From contig NZ_JAAVTA010000001.1 in NCBI RefSeq assembly GCF_012102705.1, positions 248,001-312,000 on the forward strand: a stretch of DNA of 64,000 nucleotides, written 5' to 3'. The stretch comes from Haematospirillum sp. H1815 (GTDB taxonomy: Bacteria > Pseudomonadota > Alphaproteobacteria > Rhodospirillales > Rhodospirillaceae). Every line of letters starts with the position of its first letter. Within the stretch, counting starts at the first letter, position 1. Position numbers and translations under genes: made by a program. The notes beneath the pieces were generated by a model. That model was not told the origin of the DNA and ran no database searches. It saw only the letters and a list, made by a program, of their open reading frames with translations. Shown piece after piece: positions 18,433 through 28,461 of this stretch.

Positions 18433-18867
18433 ATGACGCCAAAATCTGTGGCTATTGCCAATGATCATGCAGCGCTTGATCTCAAGAAAGCCTTGGTTGG
18501 ACACTTGGTTTCGGCGGGCTGTGCTCTTCTCGATCTTGGAACGAACAGCCCTGATTCTGTAGACTACCCTGATTACGCTGGGAAAATGGCGGAATCCTTG
18601 GCGGCAGGTGCTGCTGATGTTGGAATTTTGCTGTGTGGGTCCGGTATTGGTATTTCCATGGCGGCCAATCGTTATCGTCACGTTCGCGCTGCGCTTGTGC
18701 ATGATGCCCTTGGCGCACGGTTGGCGCGCCAGCACAACGATGCCAATGTCATTGTGCTGGGGGGGCGCACAACCGGCGTGGAGACGGCAATTGATTGTTT
18801 GAGTGTATTTATGAGTACCGCATTTGAGGGCGGGCGCCATTGTGCTCGTATTGAGAAAATAAGCTGA
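18433..18867 (+). CDS. rpiB: Ribose-5-phosphate isomerase B
   Basis: Interconverts ribose 5-phosphate and ribulose 5-phosphate. The 144-residue product has the N-terminal [14 protein letters not shown], the active-site stretch [15 protein letters not shown] around residues 66-80 (RpiB catalytic Cys in LCGSG), and the [15 protein letters not shown] motif. It lies about 90 bases downstream of the small conserved gene and about 65 bases upstream of glyA. No strong Shine-Dalgarno sequence is visible, so the start is supported by homology alone. Confidence 0.95.
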   Translation: MTPKSVAIANDHAALDLKKALVGHLVSAGCALLDLGTNSPDSVDYPDYAGKMAESLAAGAADVGILLCGSGIGISMAANRYRHVRAALVHDALGARLARQHNDANVIVLGGRTTGVETAIDCLSVFMSTAFEGGRHCARIEKIS

Positions 18868-18931
18868 CGCCTGCTGTTCCATCAGTTTTTTGGCCCGGGT
18901 GCATAATGCCCTGTTAAGAGGATGCTTGTTG

Positions 18932-20233
18932 ATGACCTACGCTGTTTCTCCCGCCTACTTTACGCAGGATATCTCTGCTGCCGATCCTGAGGTAATGGCT
19001 TCATTATCCGCAGAGTTGCGTCGCCAGCAGGATCAGATAGAGCTGATTGCGTCAGAGAATATTGTCTCCAGGGCTGTGCTGCAGGCCGCAGGATCGGTGC
19101 TGACGAACAAGTATGCGGAAGGCTATCCAGGGAAACGGTACTACGGTGGCTGTGAGTGCGTGGATGTTGCAGAATCCTTGGCAATAGAACGGGCCAAGAA
19201 GCTTTTTGGCGTTGAGTTTGTCAACGTCCAACCACATTCCGGAGCCCAGGCAAACGGGGCTGTGTTCCAAGCCCTTCTTCAGCCTGGCGATACCATATTG
19301 GGTATGAGCTTGGCTGCTGGCGGCCATCTTACTCATGGTGCTCCTCCGGCCCAGTCCGGCAAGTGGTTCAATGCCATCCAGTATGGTGTGCGGCACGAGG
19401 ATTCTGGCGTTGACTATGACCAAGTAGACCGTTTGGCAACGGAACATAAACCAAAGCTGATTATTGCAGGTGGTTCTGCGATTCCCCGTCATATTGACTT
19501 TGCCCGTTTTCGGGCTATTGCCGACAAGGTTGGGGCTCTGCTTCTGGTGGATATGGCTCACTTCGCAGGGTTGGTAGCTGGCGGTGTTCACCCCAGTCCT
19601 GTACCATTTGCTGATATTGTCACGACCACGACGCACAAGACCTTGCGAGGCCCGCGTGGTGGTATGATCATGACCAACAATCCGGAGTTGGCAAAAAAGA
19701 TCAATACGGCCGTGTTCCCCGGTCTTCAGGGTGGGCCGTTGATGCATATTATCGCAGCTAAGGCTGTTGCGTTTGGAGAGGCGTTGCGTCCCGAGTTTCG
19801 TGATTATGCGGCCCAGATTGTTGCCAATGCCCGTGCCCTTGCTGATGAACTGGTCAAAGGCGGTCTGGATATTGTAACTGGTGGCACCGATACGCATTTG
19901 ATGCTTGTGGACCTGCGTCCCAAGAGTTTGACGGGTAATATCACGGAAGCTTCTCTGGAGCGCGCCGGCATTACCTGTAATAAGAACGGCATTCCATTTG
20001 ATCCGGAGAAGCCGACGGTAACATCCGGTATTCGGTTGGGTACGCCGGCTGGAACGACACGCGGTTTTGGTGAGCAGGAATTCCGGACTGTTGGTCGTCT
20101 GATTATTCGGGTCCTGGATGGATTGTCTGCCAACCGAGAGGACAATGGCGCGGTCGAAGTGGCTGTACGGGCCGAAGTGGGTGCATTATGCCACCAGTTC
20201 CCCATCTATCCTCATGGGGATAAAATGTTGTAA
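18932..20233 (+). CDS. glyA: Serine hydroxymethyltransferase
   Basis: PLP enzyme that converts serine and tetrahydrofolate to glycine and methylene-tetrahydrofolate. The 433-residue product has [13 protein letters not shown] near the N-terminus, GKRYYGGCE, the PLP-lysine motif [14 protein letters not shown] and the C-terminal [14 protein letters not shown]. The ATG at 18932 gives the expected N-terminus; GAGG is about 11 bases upstream and a TTG lies one codon before it. Followed by nrdR after about 37 bases; glyA-nrdR-ribD is a usual order in the class. Confidence 0.96.
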   Translation: MTYAVSPAYFTQDISAADPEVMASLSAELRRQQDQIELIASENIVSRAVLQAAGSVLTNKYAEGYPGKRYYGGCECVDVAESLAIERAKKLFGVEFVNVQPHSGAQANGAVFQALLQPGDTILGMSLAAGGHLTHGAPPAQSGKWFNAIQYGVRHEDSGVDYDQVDRLATEHKPKLIIAGGSAIPRHIDFARFRAIADKVGALLLVDMAHFAGLVAGGVHPSPVPFADIVTTTTHKTLRGPRGGMIMTNNPELAKKINTAVFPGLQGGPLMHIIAAKAVAFGEALRPEFRDYAAQIVANARALADELVKGGLDIVTGGTDTHLMLVDLRPKSLTGNITEASLERAGITCNKNGIPFDPEKPTVTSGIRLGTPAGTTRGFGEQEFRTVGRLIIRVLDGLSANREDNGAVEVAVRAEVGALCHQFPIYPHGDKML

Positions 20234-20270
20234 GCTCCGGCGAGAATGTGAAGTACCGCAGGGGATTACT

Positions 20271-20741
20271 ATGCGCTGTCCGTTTTGTGGCAATGATGAT
20301 ACGCAGGTTAAAGATTCGCGACCGACAGAGGATAATTCAGCCATTCGTCGTCGTCGTTTCTGTTTGGCATGCTCGTCCCGGTTTACGACCTTCGAGAGAG
20401 TGCAGCTGCGTGATTTGATTGTTATCAAGAATAACGGACAGCGTGTTTCCTTTGACCGGGACAAGCTGTCCCGGTCTATCCACATTGCCTGTCGTAAACG
20501 CCGTGTTGACGAAGAGCGTTTGGAGCGTGTCGTCAATGGCATTCAGCGGCGACTTGAAAGTTCAGGCGATACGGAGATTCCTTCGGCCACCATTGGTGAA
20601 ATGGTTATGGAAGCCCTTCAGGCTTTGGATCCTGTCGCCTATGTGCGTTACGCTTCTGTTTACAAGGATTTCCGCGAAGCTCGTGATTTTGAGGAGTTCG
20701 TTGAAACCCTTGGTGGTGCCGAGCCAACAGCGGAACGCTGA
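20271..20741 (+). CDS. nrdR: Transcriptional repressor NrdR
   Basis: Nucleotide-sensing repressor of ribonucleotide reductase genes. The 156-residue product has an N-terminal zinc ribbon with Cys3, Cys6, Cys31 and Cys34 (CPFCGNDD...CLACSSRF) and an ATP-cone domain (about 49-140) that binds dATP/ATP. AGGGGA before the ATG at 20271 sets the start. ribD follows after 2 bases, so nrdR heads or sits within the riboflavin operon, an arrangement common in bacteria. No NrdR box was recognised inside the window. Confidence 0.96.
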   Translation: MRCPFCGNDDTQVKDSRPTEDNSAIRRRRFCLACSSRFTTFERVQLRDLIVIKNNGQRVSFDRDKLSRSIHIACRKRRVDEERLERVVNGIQRRLESSGDTEIPSATIGEMVMEALQALDPVAYVRYASVYKDFREARDFEEFVETLGGAEPTAER

Positions 20742-20743
20742 TT

Positions 20744-21898
20744 ATGGATGCAGGCAAGGTATACAGGGGTTTCTCTGACGCTGATCATGACTTTATGGGG
20801 CTTGCTCTTGGCTTGGCAAGGAGGGGGTTAGGTAATACGTGGCCCAATCCTTCTGTTGGCTGTGTCCTTGTTTCTCCTCAGGGTGTTGTTGTGGGGCGGG
20901 GGTGGACGAAACCCGGCGGCAGGCCTCATGCTGAAACCGTTGCCCTTTTGCAGGCAGGAAACCAGGCACGTGGCTCCACAGCTTACGTGACCTTGGAGCC
21001 TTGTAGTCACTTTGGACAGACTGCTCCTTGTGCCACGGCTCTGATTGAAGCCGGAATTGCCCGGTGTGTTGTGGCATCGTCTGATCCGGATCCGCGTGTG
21101 AGCGGTCGCGGCCTCGATATGCTTCGCAAGGGGGGGGTAGAGGTGTCGACTGGCCTTCTCTCTGATGCCGCGATTGATCTGCACCAAGGGTTCTTCTCCC
21201 GCATAAAGCGTGATCGCCCACTTTTTACGTTGAAGCTGGCAACTAGTATGGATGGGAAAATAGCGATAGCTTCGGGCGAAAGCCGCTGGATCACGGGAGA
21301 GCCGGCAAGGCATCTTGTCCATTGTATGCGGGCAGAGCATGATGCGGTCTTGGTTGGTTCAGGTACAGTTTTGGCTGATGATCCGGATTTGCGCTGCCGT
21401 CTTCCTGGTTTTGACCGGCGTCCGGTTGTGCGCATTGTGCTTGATGGGCGCTTGCGGTTGCCCGATCACGCGCAGCTTCTATCTTCATCGCGGGAAGCGC
21501 CGGTTCTGATTATAACATCGTCATCTTCTGACTCGGCGCGTGTTGCCTCCCTCCGGCATCGTGGGGCTGAGGTTCTTTGTCTGGATCATCTTGATCCTTG
21601 CCATATTGCCAAGGAGCTGGGATCACGTGGTTTTACACGTGTTTTTCTGGAAGGTGGGGGGGCTGTAGCCGCTTCATTTCTGAAAGCTGGTCTGATTGAC
21701 CGTGTTGTCTGGTTTCATGCCCCGATAGTTATTGGTGCCGATGGCATTGACGGTGTTGGTGCATTGGCGTTATCCCGTCTTTCAGAGATAAATAGATTTC
21801 TATACAAATATTCTTATGCCTGTGGCAGTGATACAGTTACGGCCTTGGAGGCTGAGAATGCTTCCGTGGGCCGGGGTGTTGGCAAGGAGTTAATCTGA
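20744..21898 (+). CDS. ribD: Bifunctional riboflavin biosynthesis deaminase/reductase
   Basis: Performs deamination of the pyrimidine intermediate and reduction of its ribosyl side chain. The 384-residue product has an N-terminal cytidine-deaminase-like domain (HAE at the zinc site, EPCSHFGQTAPC with the two cysteine ligands, near residues 65-97) and a C-terminal DHFR-like reductase domain (LKLATSMDGKIA, SRWITG, FLEGGGAVAASF). The stop codon directly abuts the ribE ATG. The last about 40 residues are weakly conserved. Confidence 0.95.
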   Translation: MDAGKVYRGFSDADHDFMGLALGLARRGLGNTWPNPSVGCVLVSPQGVVVGRGWTKPGGRPHAETVALLQAGNQARGSTAYVTLEPCSHFGQTAPCATALIEAGIARCVVASSDPDPRVSGRGLDMLRKGGVEVSTGLLSDAAIDLHQGFFSRIKRDRPLFTLKLATSMDGKIAIASGESRWITGEPARHLVHCMRAEHDAVLVGSGTVLADDPDLRCRLPGFDRRPVVRIVLDGRLRLPDHAQLLSSSREAPVLIITSSSSDSARVASLRHRGAEVLCLDHLDPCHIAKELGSRGFTRVFLEGGGAVAASFLKAGLIDRVVWFHAPIVIGADGIDGVGALALSRLSEINRFLYKYSYACGSDTVTALEAENASVGRGVGKELI

Positions 21899-22492
21899 AT
21901 GTTCACCGGCATTGTCACAGACTTGGGTGCCGTCAAGCATATTGAAAGGAAACAAGGAACCCGGTTCTTTTTTTCGACATCCTATCCGACGGGGGATATT
22001 CCTTTCGGTGCATCTATTGCCTGTAATGGCTGTTGCCTGACTCTTGTTGACAAGGGCGACGGGTGGTTTGCCGCTGATGTGTCTCCCGAAACGCTGGCCG
22101 TTACAACTTTGGGTGAATGGATTCCGGGGACGTCGATCAATCTGGAGAGGGCCATGCGTATGGGGGATGAATTCGGGGGGCATATTGTTTCGGGTCATGT
22201 TGATGGCGTTGCAACGGTGACCAACCTGATCCCCGACCATGATGCGGTCCGGATAGTTTTTCAGGTTGAACCGCACCTGTCTCGCTTTGTTGCGGTCAAG
22301 GGATCCGTGACTGTGGATGGGGTTTCCTTGACCGTCAATGCTGTGTCTGAAGCATCCTTCGAGGTTTCGGTCATTCCCCACACCAGAAAGGTGACAACGC
22401 TGGGAGGGGCGGGTATTGGTACCAGGCATAATTTTGAAATTGATCTTCTTGCGCGTTATGTTGACAGATTGACGGGTTCTGGCTTGACCTGA
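21899..22492 (+). CDS. ribE: Riboflavin synthase, alpha subunit
   Basis: Dismutates two 6,7-dimethyl-8-ribityllumazine molecules into riboflavin. The 197-residue product begins MFTGIV, the diagnostic N-terminus, and shows the internal duplication of two barrel domains: [24 protein letters not shown] in the first half matches [23 protein letters not shown] in the second. It begins immediately after the ribD stop, which implies coupled translation. Some databases call this gene ribC. Confidence 0.96.
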   Translation: MFTGIVTDLGAVKHIERKQGTRFFFSTSYPTGDIPFGASIACNGCCLTLVDKGDGWFAADVSPETLAVTTLGEWIPGTSINLERAMRMGDEFGGHIVSGHVDGVATVTNLIPDHDAVRIVFQVEPHLSRFVAVKGSVTVDGVSLTVNAVSEASFEVSVIPHTRKVTTLGGAGIGTRHNFEIDLLARYVDRLTGSGLT

Positions 22493-22524
22493 CCGCACTG
22501 TTTCCTAGATCCGGAGCTTTGTCT

Positions 22525-23649
22525 GTGTCTTCTGATTTTTTTGAGTGTTTATCTCCCGCCCAGGAGATTATCGAAGAAGCCCGTAATGGGCGTATGTTTA
22601 TCTTGGTTGACGATGAAGATCGTGAGAACGAGGGTGATCTGGTTATTCCGGCGCAGTTTGCAACACCGGAAGCTGTGAACTTCATGGCAACGCATGGTCG
22701 TGGCCTTATTTGCCTGGCCCTGACGGCTGACCGTTGTAATGCATTGCAGTTGCCGATGATGGACAGTCACAATCAATCGCGTTTGGGAACAGCTTTTACT
22801 GTATCAATTGAAGCGCGCGAAGGTGTTACGACCGGTATCTCGGCATCGGACCGGGCTCGGACAATTGCGGTAGCCATTGATCCAGGGAAGACCAAGAATG
22901 ATCTTGCGACCCCCGGGCATGTTTTTCCTTTGATGGCCCGTGATGGCGGGGTTCTTGTTCGCGCCGGGCATACCGAGGCTGCGGTTGATATTGCCCGTTT
23001 GGCTGGACTGACCCCTGCGGGGGTTATCTGCGAGATCATGAACCATGATGGCAGTATGGCCCGGATGCCGGATCTGGTGGCATTTTCCCAGAGGCACGGG
23101 CTGAAGATTTCGACCATTGCTGATCTTATTGCTTGGCGCCGTCGTACAGAAAAGCTGGTGGAGAAGGTCCTTGAAAGCTCGTTTACCTCGAAGTGGGGAG
23201 GGGACTGGACCATGTCTGTCTACACAAATACTTCGAACTACGCTGAACATATTGCGCTTGCAAAAGGCGATCTGTCCCTTCCAGAACCGGTGCTTGTCCG
23301 GATGCATGCCCTGCATGTTCTGGATGACGTGTTGGGTGATGTCCATTGCGGCAAGGCAGGGCAGTTGCAGGCTGCAATGGATATGATTGGCCGTTACGAT
23401 CGTGGCGTTGTGGTGCTGTTGCGCGAGCCAAACCGTTCGACATTGACCGATCATCTAAGGGAGAGAATAAAGGGGGGTGATGATCGTGGAAGGCTTGTCG
23501 ATTATGGTGTCGGGGCGCAGATCCTTCTGGACCTGGGTGTGAAGGATATGATCCTGTTGTCAAACTCGGAAAAAAATATCATTGGACTGGATGGGTACGG
23601 CCTTCGCGTCAGCGGTTGGCGGTCAATCGATGAAGGTATGAGGGACTGA
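22525..23649 (+). CDS. ribBA: 3,4-dihydroxy-2-butanone 4-phosphate synthase with decayed GTP cyclohydrolase II domain
   Basis: The N-terminal half (about 1-205) is an intact Rib[40 protein letters not shown] and [11 protein letters not shown]. The C-terminal half aligns with GTP cyclohydrolase II overall ([25 protein letters not shown]) but its zinc site, normally a GSLRCDCG-type motif, reads GDVHCGKAG, and the catalytic RQEGRGIGL-type motif reads REPNRSTLT. It is therefore probably active only as RibB, like proteins called RibBX, and a separate RibA is needed elsewhere. GGAG at 22513-22516 favours the GTG start at 22525 over a TTG at 22519. Confidence 0.92.
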   Translation: MSSDFFECLSPAQEIIEEARNGRMFILVDDEDRENEGDLVIPAQFATPEAVNFMATHGRGLICLALTADRCNALQLPMMDSHNQSRLGTAFTVSIEAREGVTTGISASDRARTIAVAIDPGKTKNDLATPGHVFPLMARDGGVLVRAGHTEAAVDIARLAGLTPAGVICEIMNHDGSMARMPDLVAFSQRHGLKISTIADLIAWRRRTEKLVEKVLESSFTSKWGGDWTMSVYTNTSNYAEHIALAKGDLSLPEPVLVRMHALHVLDDVLGDVHCGKAGQLQAAMDMIGRYDRGVVVLLREPNRSTLTDHLRERIKGGDDRGRLVDYGVGAQILLDLGVKDMILLSNSEKNIIGLDGYGLRVSGWRSIDEGMRD

Positions 23650-23653
23650 AGCC

Positions 23654-24112
23654 ATGGTTTCTGCAGCGCCGCGCGTTCTGATTGTTGAGGCACGTTTTTA
23701 TGATGATATTACAGATCATCTGGTGAAGGGAGCTATTCAGAAACTGACCGAGCATGGCGTAGGATATAAGCGGATTATTGTCCCCGGTATCCTTGAAGTT
23801 CCTGCTGTCATTCGTTTTGCAATCCGTGCTATGGAGCTGCGTGCCATAGAGGAACGCTATGCAGGGTACGTTGTCCTTGGATGCGCTATCCGTGGTGAGA
23901 CCGACCACTATGAGCATATTTGCAGAGAGGCAATGCGTGGTGTCCAGCGCCTGATTCTTGAATACTCCTTGGCTTCTGGAAGCGGTATCCTGACATGTCA
24001 CACCCGGGAGCAGGCAGTGGAGCGTGCCCGGTCTGACCGGAAAAATATAGGCGGTCAGGCGGCAGCAGCGTGCTTGGCCATGATGCAGATAAAAAAGGAA
24101 ATAGGGCTCTGA
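23654..24112 (+). CDS. ribH: 6,7-dimethyl-8-ribityllumazine synthase
   Basis: Joins the RibB and RibD products to make the riboflavin synthase substrate. The 152-residue product has the N-terminal LIVEARFYDDITDHLVKGA, the substrate-binding GILEVPAVIRFAI and the active-site region LGCAIRGETDHYEHIC. It starts 4 bases after ribBA. Together ribD-ribE-ribBA-ribH cover all steps except GTP cyclohydrolase II and the dephosphorylation step. Confidence 0.96.
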   Translation: MVSAAPRVLIVEARFYDDITDHLVKGAIQKLTEHGVGYKRIIVPGILEVPAVIRFAIRAMELRAIEERYAGYVVLGCAIRGETDHYEHICREAMRGVQRLILEYSLASGSGILTCHTREQAVERARSDRKNIGGQAAAACLAMMQIKKEIGL

Positions 24113-24127
24113 GAGCTCGTACCAAAC

Positions 24128-24676
24128 ATGACAAAGCACAAGAATTCCGATACCGTTCTTCGTCGTAGTGCAGCCCGTCTGGCAGCTATTCAGGCAACTT
24201 ATCAGATTATTCTGACATCGGCTCCTGTGGATGCCGTCATTAATGACTTCATGACCGGTGCAATTGGCGGTGAAGTGATTGAAGAGGATCTGGATCTGGA
24301 AACCGAGGATGTTGTGCCCTTGATAGAGCTGAATGCGGAGATTTTCGCGGTTCTAGTTCGTGGGGTTCACGCATCGGCTGCTCGCCTTGATGCCATTATT
24401 GATGGTTCTTTGGGATCCAGCTGGGATCCTGCCCGTTTGCAGCCGCTTCTTCGTGCTGTATTGCGCTGCGGTGTTTATGAGCTTTCTGAACGCCCGGATA
24501 TGCCTGCGCGGGCCTGTATCTCGGAGTATGTTGATATTGCACGCTCATTCTTTGATGGATCTGAGCCCGGGATGGTCAATGCCATGATGGACAAGTTGGC
24601 TCGCCAGCTGCGCCCCGAGGAGATGAACGCCGTGCATAAACCCCGTTCTGATGGCAATAATGACGGCACGGTCTGA
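24128..24676 (+). CDS. nusB: Transcription antitermination factor NusB
   Basis: RNA-binding factor that, with NusE, acts in rRNA antitermination. The 182-residue product is somewhat longer than the E. coli protein because of polar tails at both ends. Visible family features are RRSAARLAAIQATYQI near the N-terminus, LLRAVLRCGVYEL and NEYVD-like SEYVDIARSFFDGSEPGMVNAM (about 128-155). It follows ribH by 15 bases and overlaps thiL by 26 bases, the standard ribH-nusB-thiL order. Confidence 0.95.
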   Translation: MTKHKNSDTVLRRSAARLAAIQATYQIILTSAPVDAVINDFMTGAIGGEVIEEDLDLETEDVVPLIELNAEIFAVLVRGVHASAARLDAIIDGSLGSSWDPARLQPLLRAVLRCGVYELSERPDMPARACISEYVDIARSFFDGSEPGMVNAMMDKLARQLRPEEMNAVHKPRSDGNNDGTV

Positions 24677-25631
24677 ATTCCAGATTATTGCGGATCTGTT
24701 TGCGCCTTTAGCCCGTTCTTGTCCGGGAGCCTATGGCCTTCTGGATGATGCTGCCGTTGTTGGTGTACCAGCCGGGCAAGAGTTAGTGGTCACGGTAGAC
24801 GCCTTGGTATCCGGAGTTCATTTCTTGCCTGATGACCCTCCGGAGTCCATTGCCCGCAAGGTGCTTCGGGTGAATTTATCTGATTTGGCGGCCATGGGTG
24901 CGGATCCCTGTGGCTTCCTGCTTACCTGTGCCTTTCCCGTGGGTACATCTGATTCCTGGCTGGTGGCTTTTGCCCGTGGTCTGGCAGATGATGTAGCCTT
25001 TTTTGGCATCCCCTTACTGGGAGGGGATACTGTTGCTACGCCGGGACCGGCTAGTTTCACTGTTACTGCCATGGGTACGGTTGCTTCCGGGACAGCATTG
25101 CGGCGTGGGTCTGCCATGCTTGGAGATCTGATTGTGGTTACAGGCACCATTGGGGACGGTGCACTTGGCTTGATGGCAGCTCAGGGGGGGATGGGGTTAT
25201 CCTGTGATCAGGCAGGGAAAGGTTTTCTTGTCGATCGGTATCGTATACCCCGTCCAAGACTTTCTGTGCCGGCTGCTCTGTCCGGCGGTATACGGGCGGC
25301 CATGGATATATCGGACGGCCTTGTTCAGGATCTTGGCCATATGTGCCATCTTTCTGGCTTGCGGGCTGATATTGCGTTGGCCGATGTCCCTCTTTCTGGG
25401 CCAGTACACTGTTGTGTGACGAGCGATCCATCGCTCTATAAGGCTGTTATGGCCGGTGGTGATGATTATGAGCTTCTTATGGCTATTGACCCTTCCTTTG
25501 ATCTTCCATCCGAGGTGGATGGCGTTCCCCTCAGTGTTATTGGTCGTTTTATAGAAGGGAATGGTTGTCATGTAACGGGGATTTCCGGGGGGACATGGCA
25601 GCCTAAAAAAACTGGTTTCAAGCACTTCTGA
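24651..25631 (+). CDS. thiL: Thiamine-monophosphate kinase
   Basis: Phosphorylates thiamine monophosphate to the coenzyme used by pyruvate dehydrogenase and transketolase. The 326-residue product has the PurM-like fold motifs: LDDAAVVGVPAGQELVVTVD at the N-terminus, VNLSDLAAMGADP, GGDTVATPGP and MDISDGLVQDLGH. It overlaps nusB; ATG codons at 24651 and 24660 are both possible starts and neither has a clear Shine-Dalgarno sequence, consistent with coupled translation. Confidence 0.95.
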   Translation: MAIMTARSEFQIIADLFAPLARSCPGAYGLLDDAAVVGVPAGQELVVTVDALVSGVHFLPDDPPESIARKVLRVNLSDLAAMGADPCGFLLTCAFPVGTSDSWLVAFARGLADDVAFFGIPLLGGDTVATPGPASFTVTAMGTVASGTALRRGSAMLGDLIVVTGTIGDGALGLMAAQGGMGLSCDQAGKGFLVDRYRIPRPRLSVPAALSGGIRAAMDISDGLVQDLGHMCHLSGLRADIALADVPLSGPVHCCVTSDPSLYKAVMAGGDDYELLMAIDPSFDLPSEVDGVPLSVIGRFIEGNGCHVTGISGGTWQPKKTGFKHF

Positions 25632-25656
25632 TGGTATCGTCAGGCATCTCGGCAAT

Positions 25657-26154
25657 ATGAAAATGGGGACAGGGTCGATGCTCCGCCTCATGCTGTTGGT
25701 GGTTGCTCTGGTCGTTATCATTGCTCTTGGAGCTGTCGGCTTGGTCCGATTCGGCGTTATTCCCGATTTTACCGGGATGATCACTCCGATGGAGGCGCGT
25801 GTCGAGGAGCCAGAGACTCCGGCACCTATGGTGCAGCCTCAGGTTGATCCTGTTTTTGTTGACCTTCCGCCCTTTGTTGTGCCGGTTGTGCGTGATCGTG
25901 AGGTTCAGAAGAACTTTACCATTACCCTGCGTCTGGATGTCGAGCCAGGACAGCAAGAGGTTGTAAATCGGCATATGTCCAAGTTACAGGCTGCGTATTT
26001 GCAGATGCTTTATGTTGTTGTTCCTGAGCAAATTCATGCGCGTGTTACCTTGGATGTTCGTGCTCTCAAGCAGCGTCTTCAGGGAATAACGGACCGTATT
26101 GCCGGGCCTGGTGCTGTGCGCGAGGTGATGGTTATCTCCGTTTTTGATCGCTGA
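25657..26154 (+). CDS. Single-pass membrane protein, FliL-like
   Basis: A 165-residue protein of uncertain family. One transmembrane helix (about residues 9-30) is followed by a proline-rich linker (about 45-62) and a periplasmic domain of about 95 residues. The stretch from FVDLPPFVVPVVRDREVQKNFTI onwards, with long helix then beta strand, resembles the periplasmic domain of flagellar FliL, which belongs to the stomatin-like family. No other flagellar gene is adjacent. It lies between thiL and hppA, 25 bases after thiL, and is probably cotranscribed with thiL. The first ATG (25657) or the ATG at 25678 could be the start. Confidence 0.6.
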   Translation: MKMGTGSMLRLMLLVVALVVIIALGAVGLVRFGVIPDFTGMITPMEARVEEPETPAPMVQPQVDPVFVDLPPFVVPVVRDREVQKNFTITLRLDVEPGQQEVVNRHMSKLQAAYLQMLYVVVPEQIHARVTLDVRALKQRLQGITDRIAGPGAVREVMVISVFDR

Positions 26155-26297
26155 TTCCATACTTCTGCCCTTGGGGTGTTGGGTATGGAATAGAGGGTCT
26201 TGTTCTTTCTTTTTACTTCTCCTTGGGCGGCAACCAATTGTTGCGGTCTGGACACGCTTCTGTCACGCTCACCCGTCGTCTTCGGACTGGAGGGTAA

Positions 26298-28385
26298 ATG
26301 ATGACAGCCTCTTATGTCTTTATCTTTGCCTGTGGATCTCTTGCCATATTGTACGGCGTTCTTGTTACGCGCTCTGTTCTTGCCACAGGGGTGGGGACGG
26401 AAGATATGAGGCGTATTGCAGATGCTGTTCAAGAAGGTGCATCGGCTTATCTTCGACGTCAGTATACAACCATTGCTGTTGTTGGTGCAGTAATATGCTT
26501 GTTCTTGGGTTGGCGCCTTGGGTTAGCTGTCGCCGCCGGTTTTGTGATTGGTGCGGTTCTGTCCGGTATTGCCGGCTTCATTGGTATGAATGTTTCTGTC
26601 AGGGCCAATGTTCGTACAGCCGAAGCCGCGCGCAGTGGGGGTGTGAAAGCCGCCCTGTCAGTGGCCTTCCGTTCGGGGGCGGTGACCGGATTCTTGGTTG
26701 TCGGGCTTGGGCTTATAGGAGTTGCCGGTTATTACTTCTTCCTGAATACGATGGATATTCCCCGGCGGAATGTGCTGGAAGCCTTGGTTGCGCTTAGCTT
26801 TGGCGCTTCTTTGATTTCCATCTTCGCCCGGCTTGGAGGTGGCATTTTCACCAAGGGAGCTGATGTTGGTGCTGATCTGGTTGGAAAGGTCGAGGCTGGC
26901 ATTCCCGAAGATGACCCCCGCAATCCGGCTGTGATTGCCGATAATGTCGGCGACAATGTCGGGGACTGTGCCGGTATGGCGGCAGACCTCTTTGAAACTT
27001 ACGTTGTAACGATGGTCGCAACCATGCTCCTTGGGGCTATCTTCTTTCCCGAAAGCTTGGCACCACTCATGATGCTCTATCCGCTGCTGATTGGTGCTGT
27101 GTGCATTATAGGGTCAGTTCTTGCAACCTATCTGGTGCGACTGGGGGCGGACGGTAATATCATGAATGCCCTTTACAAGGGCTTCATCGGTTCCGCTGTT
27201 TTCTCGGGTATATTGATTGTCGCCATTACTTTCTGGCTTTTCGATGAGGCTACTTTTGGCCAAGGGGTTGGGCTTGCAGGGGTCGCACCCGGGCCTCTCG
27301 TGATCTGTGCCCTGACGGGTCTGGCGGTAACAGGTCTTATCGTTTGGGTCACAGAGTACTATACGGGAACCAATCACCGTCCGGTCCATTCTGTCGCCGA
27401 TGCGTCTGTTACGGGGCATGGTACCAATGTCATCCAAGGGCTGGCTGTTTCCATGGAAGCAACGGCCTTGCCTGTCTTATGCATTTGCGTTGGTATTATC
27501 GTTTCCTATATCGCAGCCGGGTTGTACGGTATTGCTATTGCAGCAACAACGATGTTGGCTTTGGCGGGTATGGTGGTTGCCCTGGATGCTTATGGCCCGG
27601 TAACAGACAACGCAGGTGGTATTGCTGAAATGGCGAACCTTGCGCCGGATGTACGCAAGGTCACAGATGCCCTGGATGCCGTTGGAAACACAACGAAAGC
27701 CGTTACAAAAGGCTATGCCATTGGCTCTGCTGGTCTGGCGGCCTTGGTACTTTTTGCCGCGTATACTGAGGATCTCCAGTATTACTTCCCTGATATGGAG
27801 ATTGCCTTTGTGCTGCACGACCCTTATGTGGTGGTGGGGCTTTTTATTGGTGGTCTCCTGCCGTACCTGTTTGCAGCTCTTGGCATGCAGGCTGTGGGGC
27901 GCGCTGCTGGGGCTGTTGTGGTCGAGGTGCGACGCCAGTTTCGCGAGATGCCCGGTATTATGGCGGGTACTACAAAGCCAGAGTATGGAACATGCGTTGA
28001 CATGTTAACCAAAGCGGCTATTCGCGAAATGATCTTTCCTTCTCTGCTGCCGGTTCTGGCACCGATTCTTCTTACCGCCCTGGTTTGGGCTATAGGTGGG
28101 CCTGTGCCAGCATTTACAGCTTTGGGAGCCATGTTGCTGGGAACGATTGTCACGGGGCTGTTTGTGGCAATATCTATGACGTCGGGTGGTGGCGCATGGG
28201 ATAATGCAAAGAAGTTTATCGAAGAGGGGCATCATGGAGGGAAGGGCTCCGATGCTCACAAGGCCGCTGTTACTGGCGATACTGTCGGTGATCCATACAA
28301 GGATACGGCTGGCCCGGCGATAAACCCCATGATCAAGATCACCAATATTGTTGCGATACTGCTGCTTGCGATTGTTGCAGGATAA
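26298..28385 (+). CDS. hppA: Membrane-bound proton-translocating pyrophosphatase
   Basis: Hydrolyses pyrophosphate and pumps protons across the inner membrane. The 695-residue product has about 16 membrane helices. The catalytic motifs are GADLVGKVE and [18 protein letters not shown]; a late [10 protein letters not shown] and [16 protein letters not shown] complete the site. The motif [10 protein letters not shown] has lysine where potassium-dependent enzymes have alanine (GNTTAA), so the pump should be K+-independent. GGAGGG just before the ATG at 26298 supports the start. It has about 140 bases of leader and ends at a convergent terminator. Confidence 0.97.
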   Translation: MMTASYVFIFACGSLAILYGVLVTRSVLATGVGTEDMRRIADAVQEGASAYLRRQYTTIAVVGAVICLFLGWRLGLAVAAGFVIGAVLSGIAGFIGMNVSVRANVRTAEAARSGGVKAALSVAFRSGAVTGFLVVGLGLIGVAGYYFFLNTMDIPRRNVLEALVALSFGASLISIFARLGGGIFTKGADVGADLVGKVEAGIPEDDPRNPAVIADNVGDNVGDCAGMAADLFETYVVTMVATMLLGAIFFPESLAPLMMLYPLLIGAVCIIGSVLATYLVRLGADGNIMNALYKGFIGSAVFSGILIVAITFWLFDEATFGQGVGLAGVAPGPLVICALTGLAVTGLIVWVTEYYTGTNHRPVHSVADASVTGHGTNVIQGLAVSMEATALPVLCICVGIIVSYIAAGLYGIAIAATTMLALAGMVVALDAYGPVTDNAGGIAEMANLAPDVRKVTDALDAVGNTTKAVTKGYAIGSAGLAALVLFAAYTEDLQYYFPDMEIAFVLHDPYVVVGLFIGGLLPYLFAALGMQAVGRAAGAVVVEVRRQFREMPGIMAGTTKPEYGTCVDMLTKAAIREMIFPSLLPVLAPILLTALVWAIGGPVPAFTALGAMLLGTIVTGLFVAISMTSGGGAWDNAKKFIEEGHHGGKGSDAHKAAVTGDTVGDPYKDTAGPAINPMIKITNIVAILLLAIVAG

Positions 28386-28400
28386 ATAGCATTCTTAAAA

Positions 28401-28438
28401 AGAAAGGTGGGAGACTATGAGAAGTCTGCCACCTTTCT
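28401..28438. terminator. Bidirectional hairpin between hppA and bamE
   Basis: AGAAAGGTGG (28401-28410) pairs perfectly with CCACCTTTCT (28429-28438), and an inner AGACT/AGTCT pair (28412-28416, 28423-28427) extends the stem. It lies 16 bases after hppA and 24 bases beyond the end of the converging bamE gene. A-rich sequence on the left and CTCTCAT on the right give modest T tracts for both directions. Confidence 0.75.
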
Positions 28439-28461
28439 CTCATATCAGGAGTATCTGTCTG

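Noticed and set aside
26144-26797. 217-codon frame overlapping the start of hppA
   Set aside because: The composition (many Cys, Arg, Trp and Ser) is that of an out-of-frame shadow of the pyrophosphatase gene.
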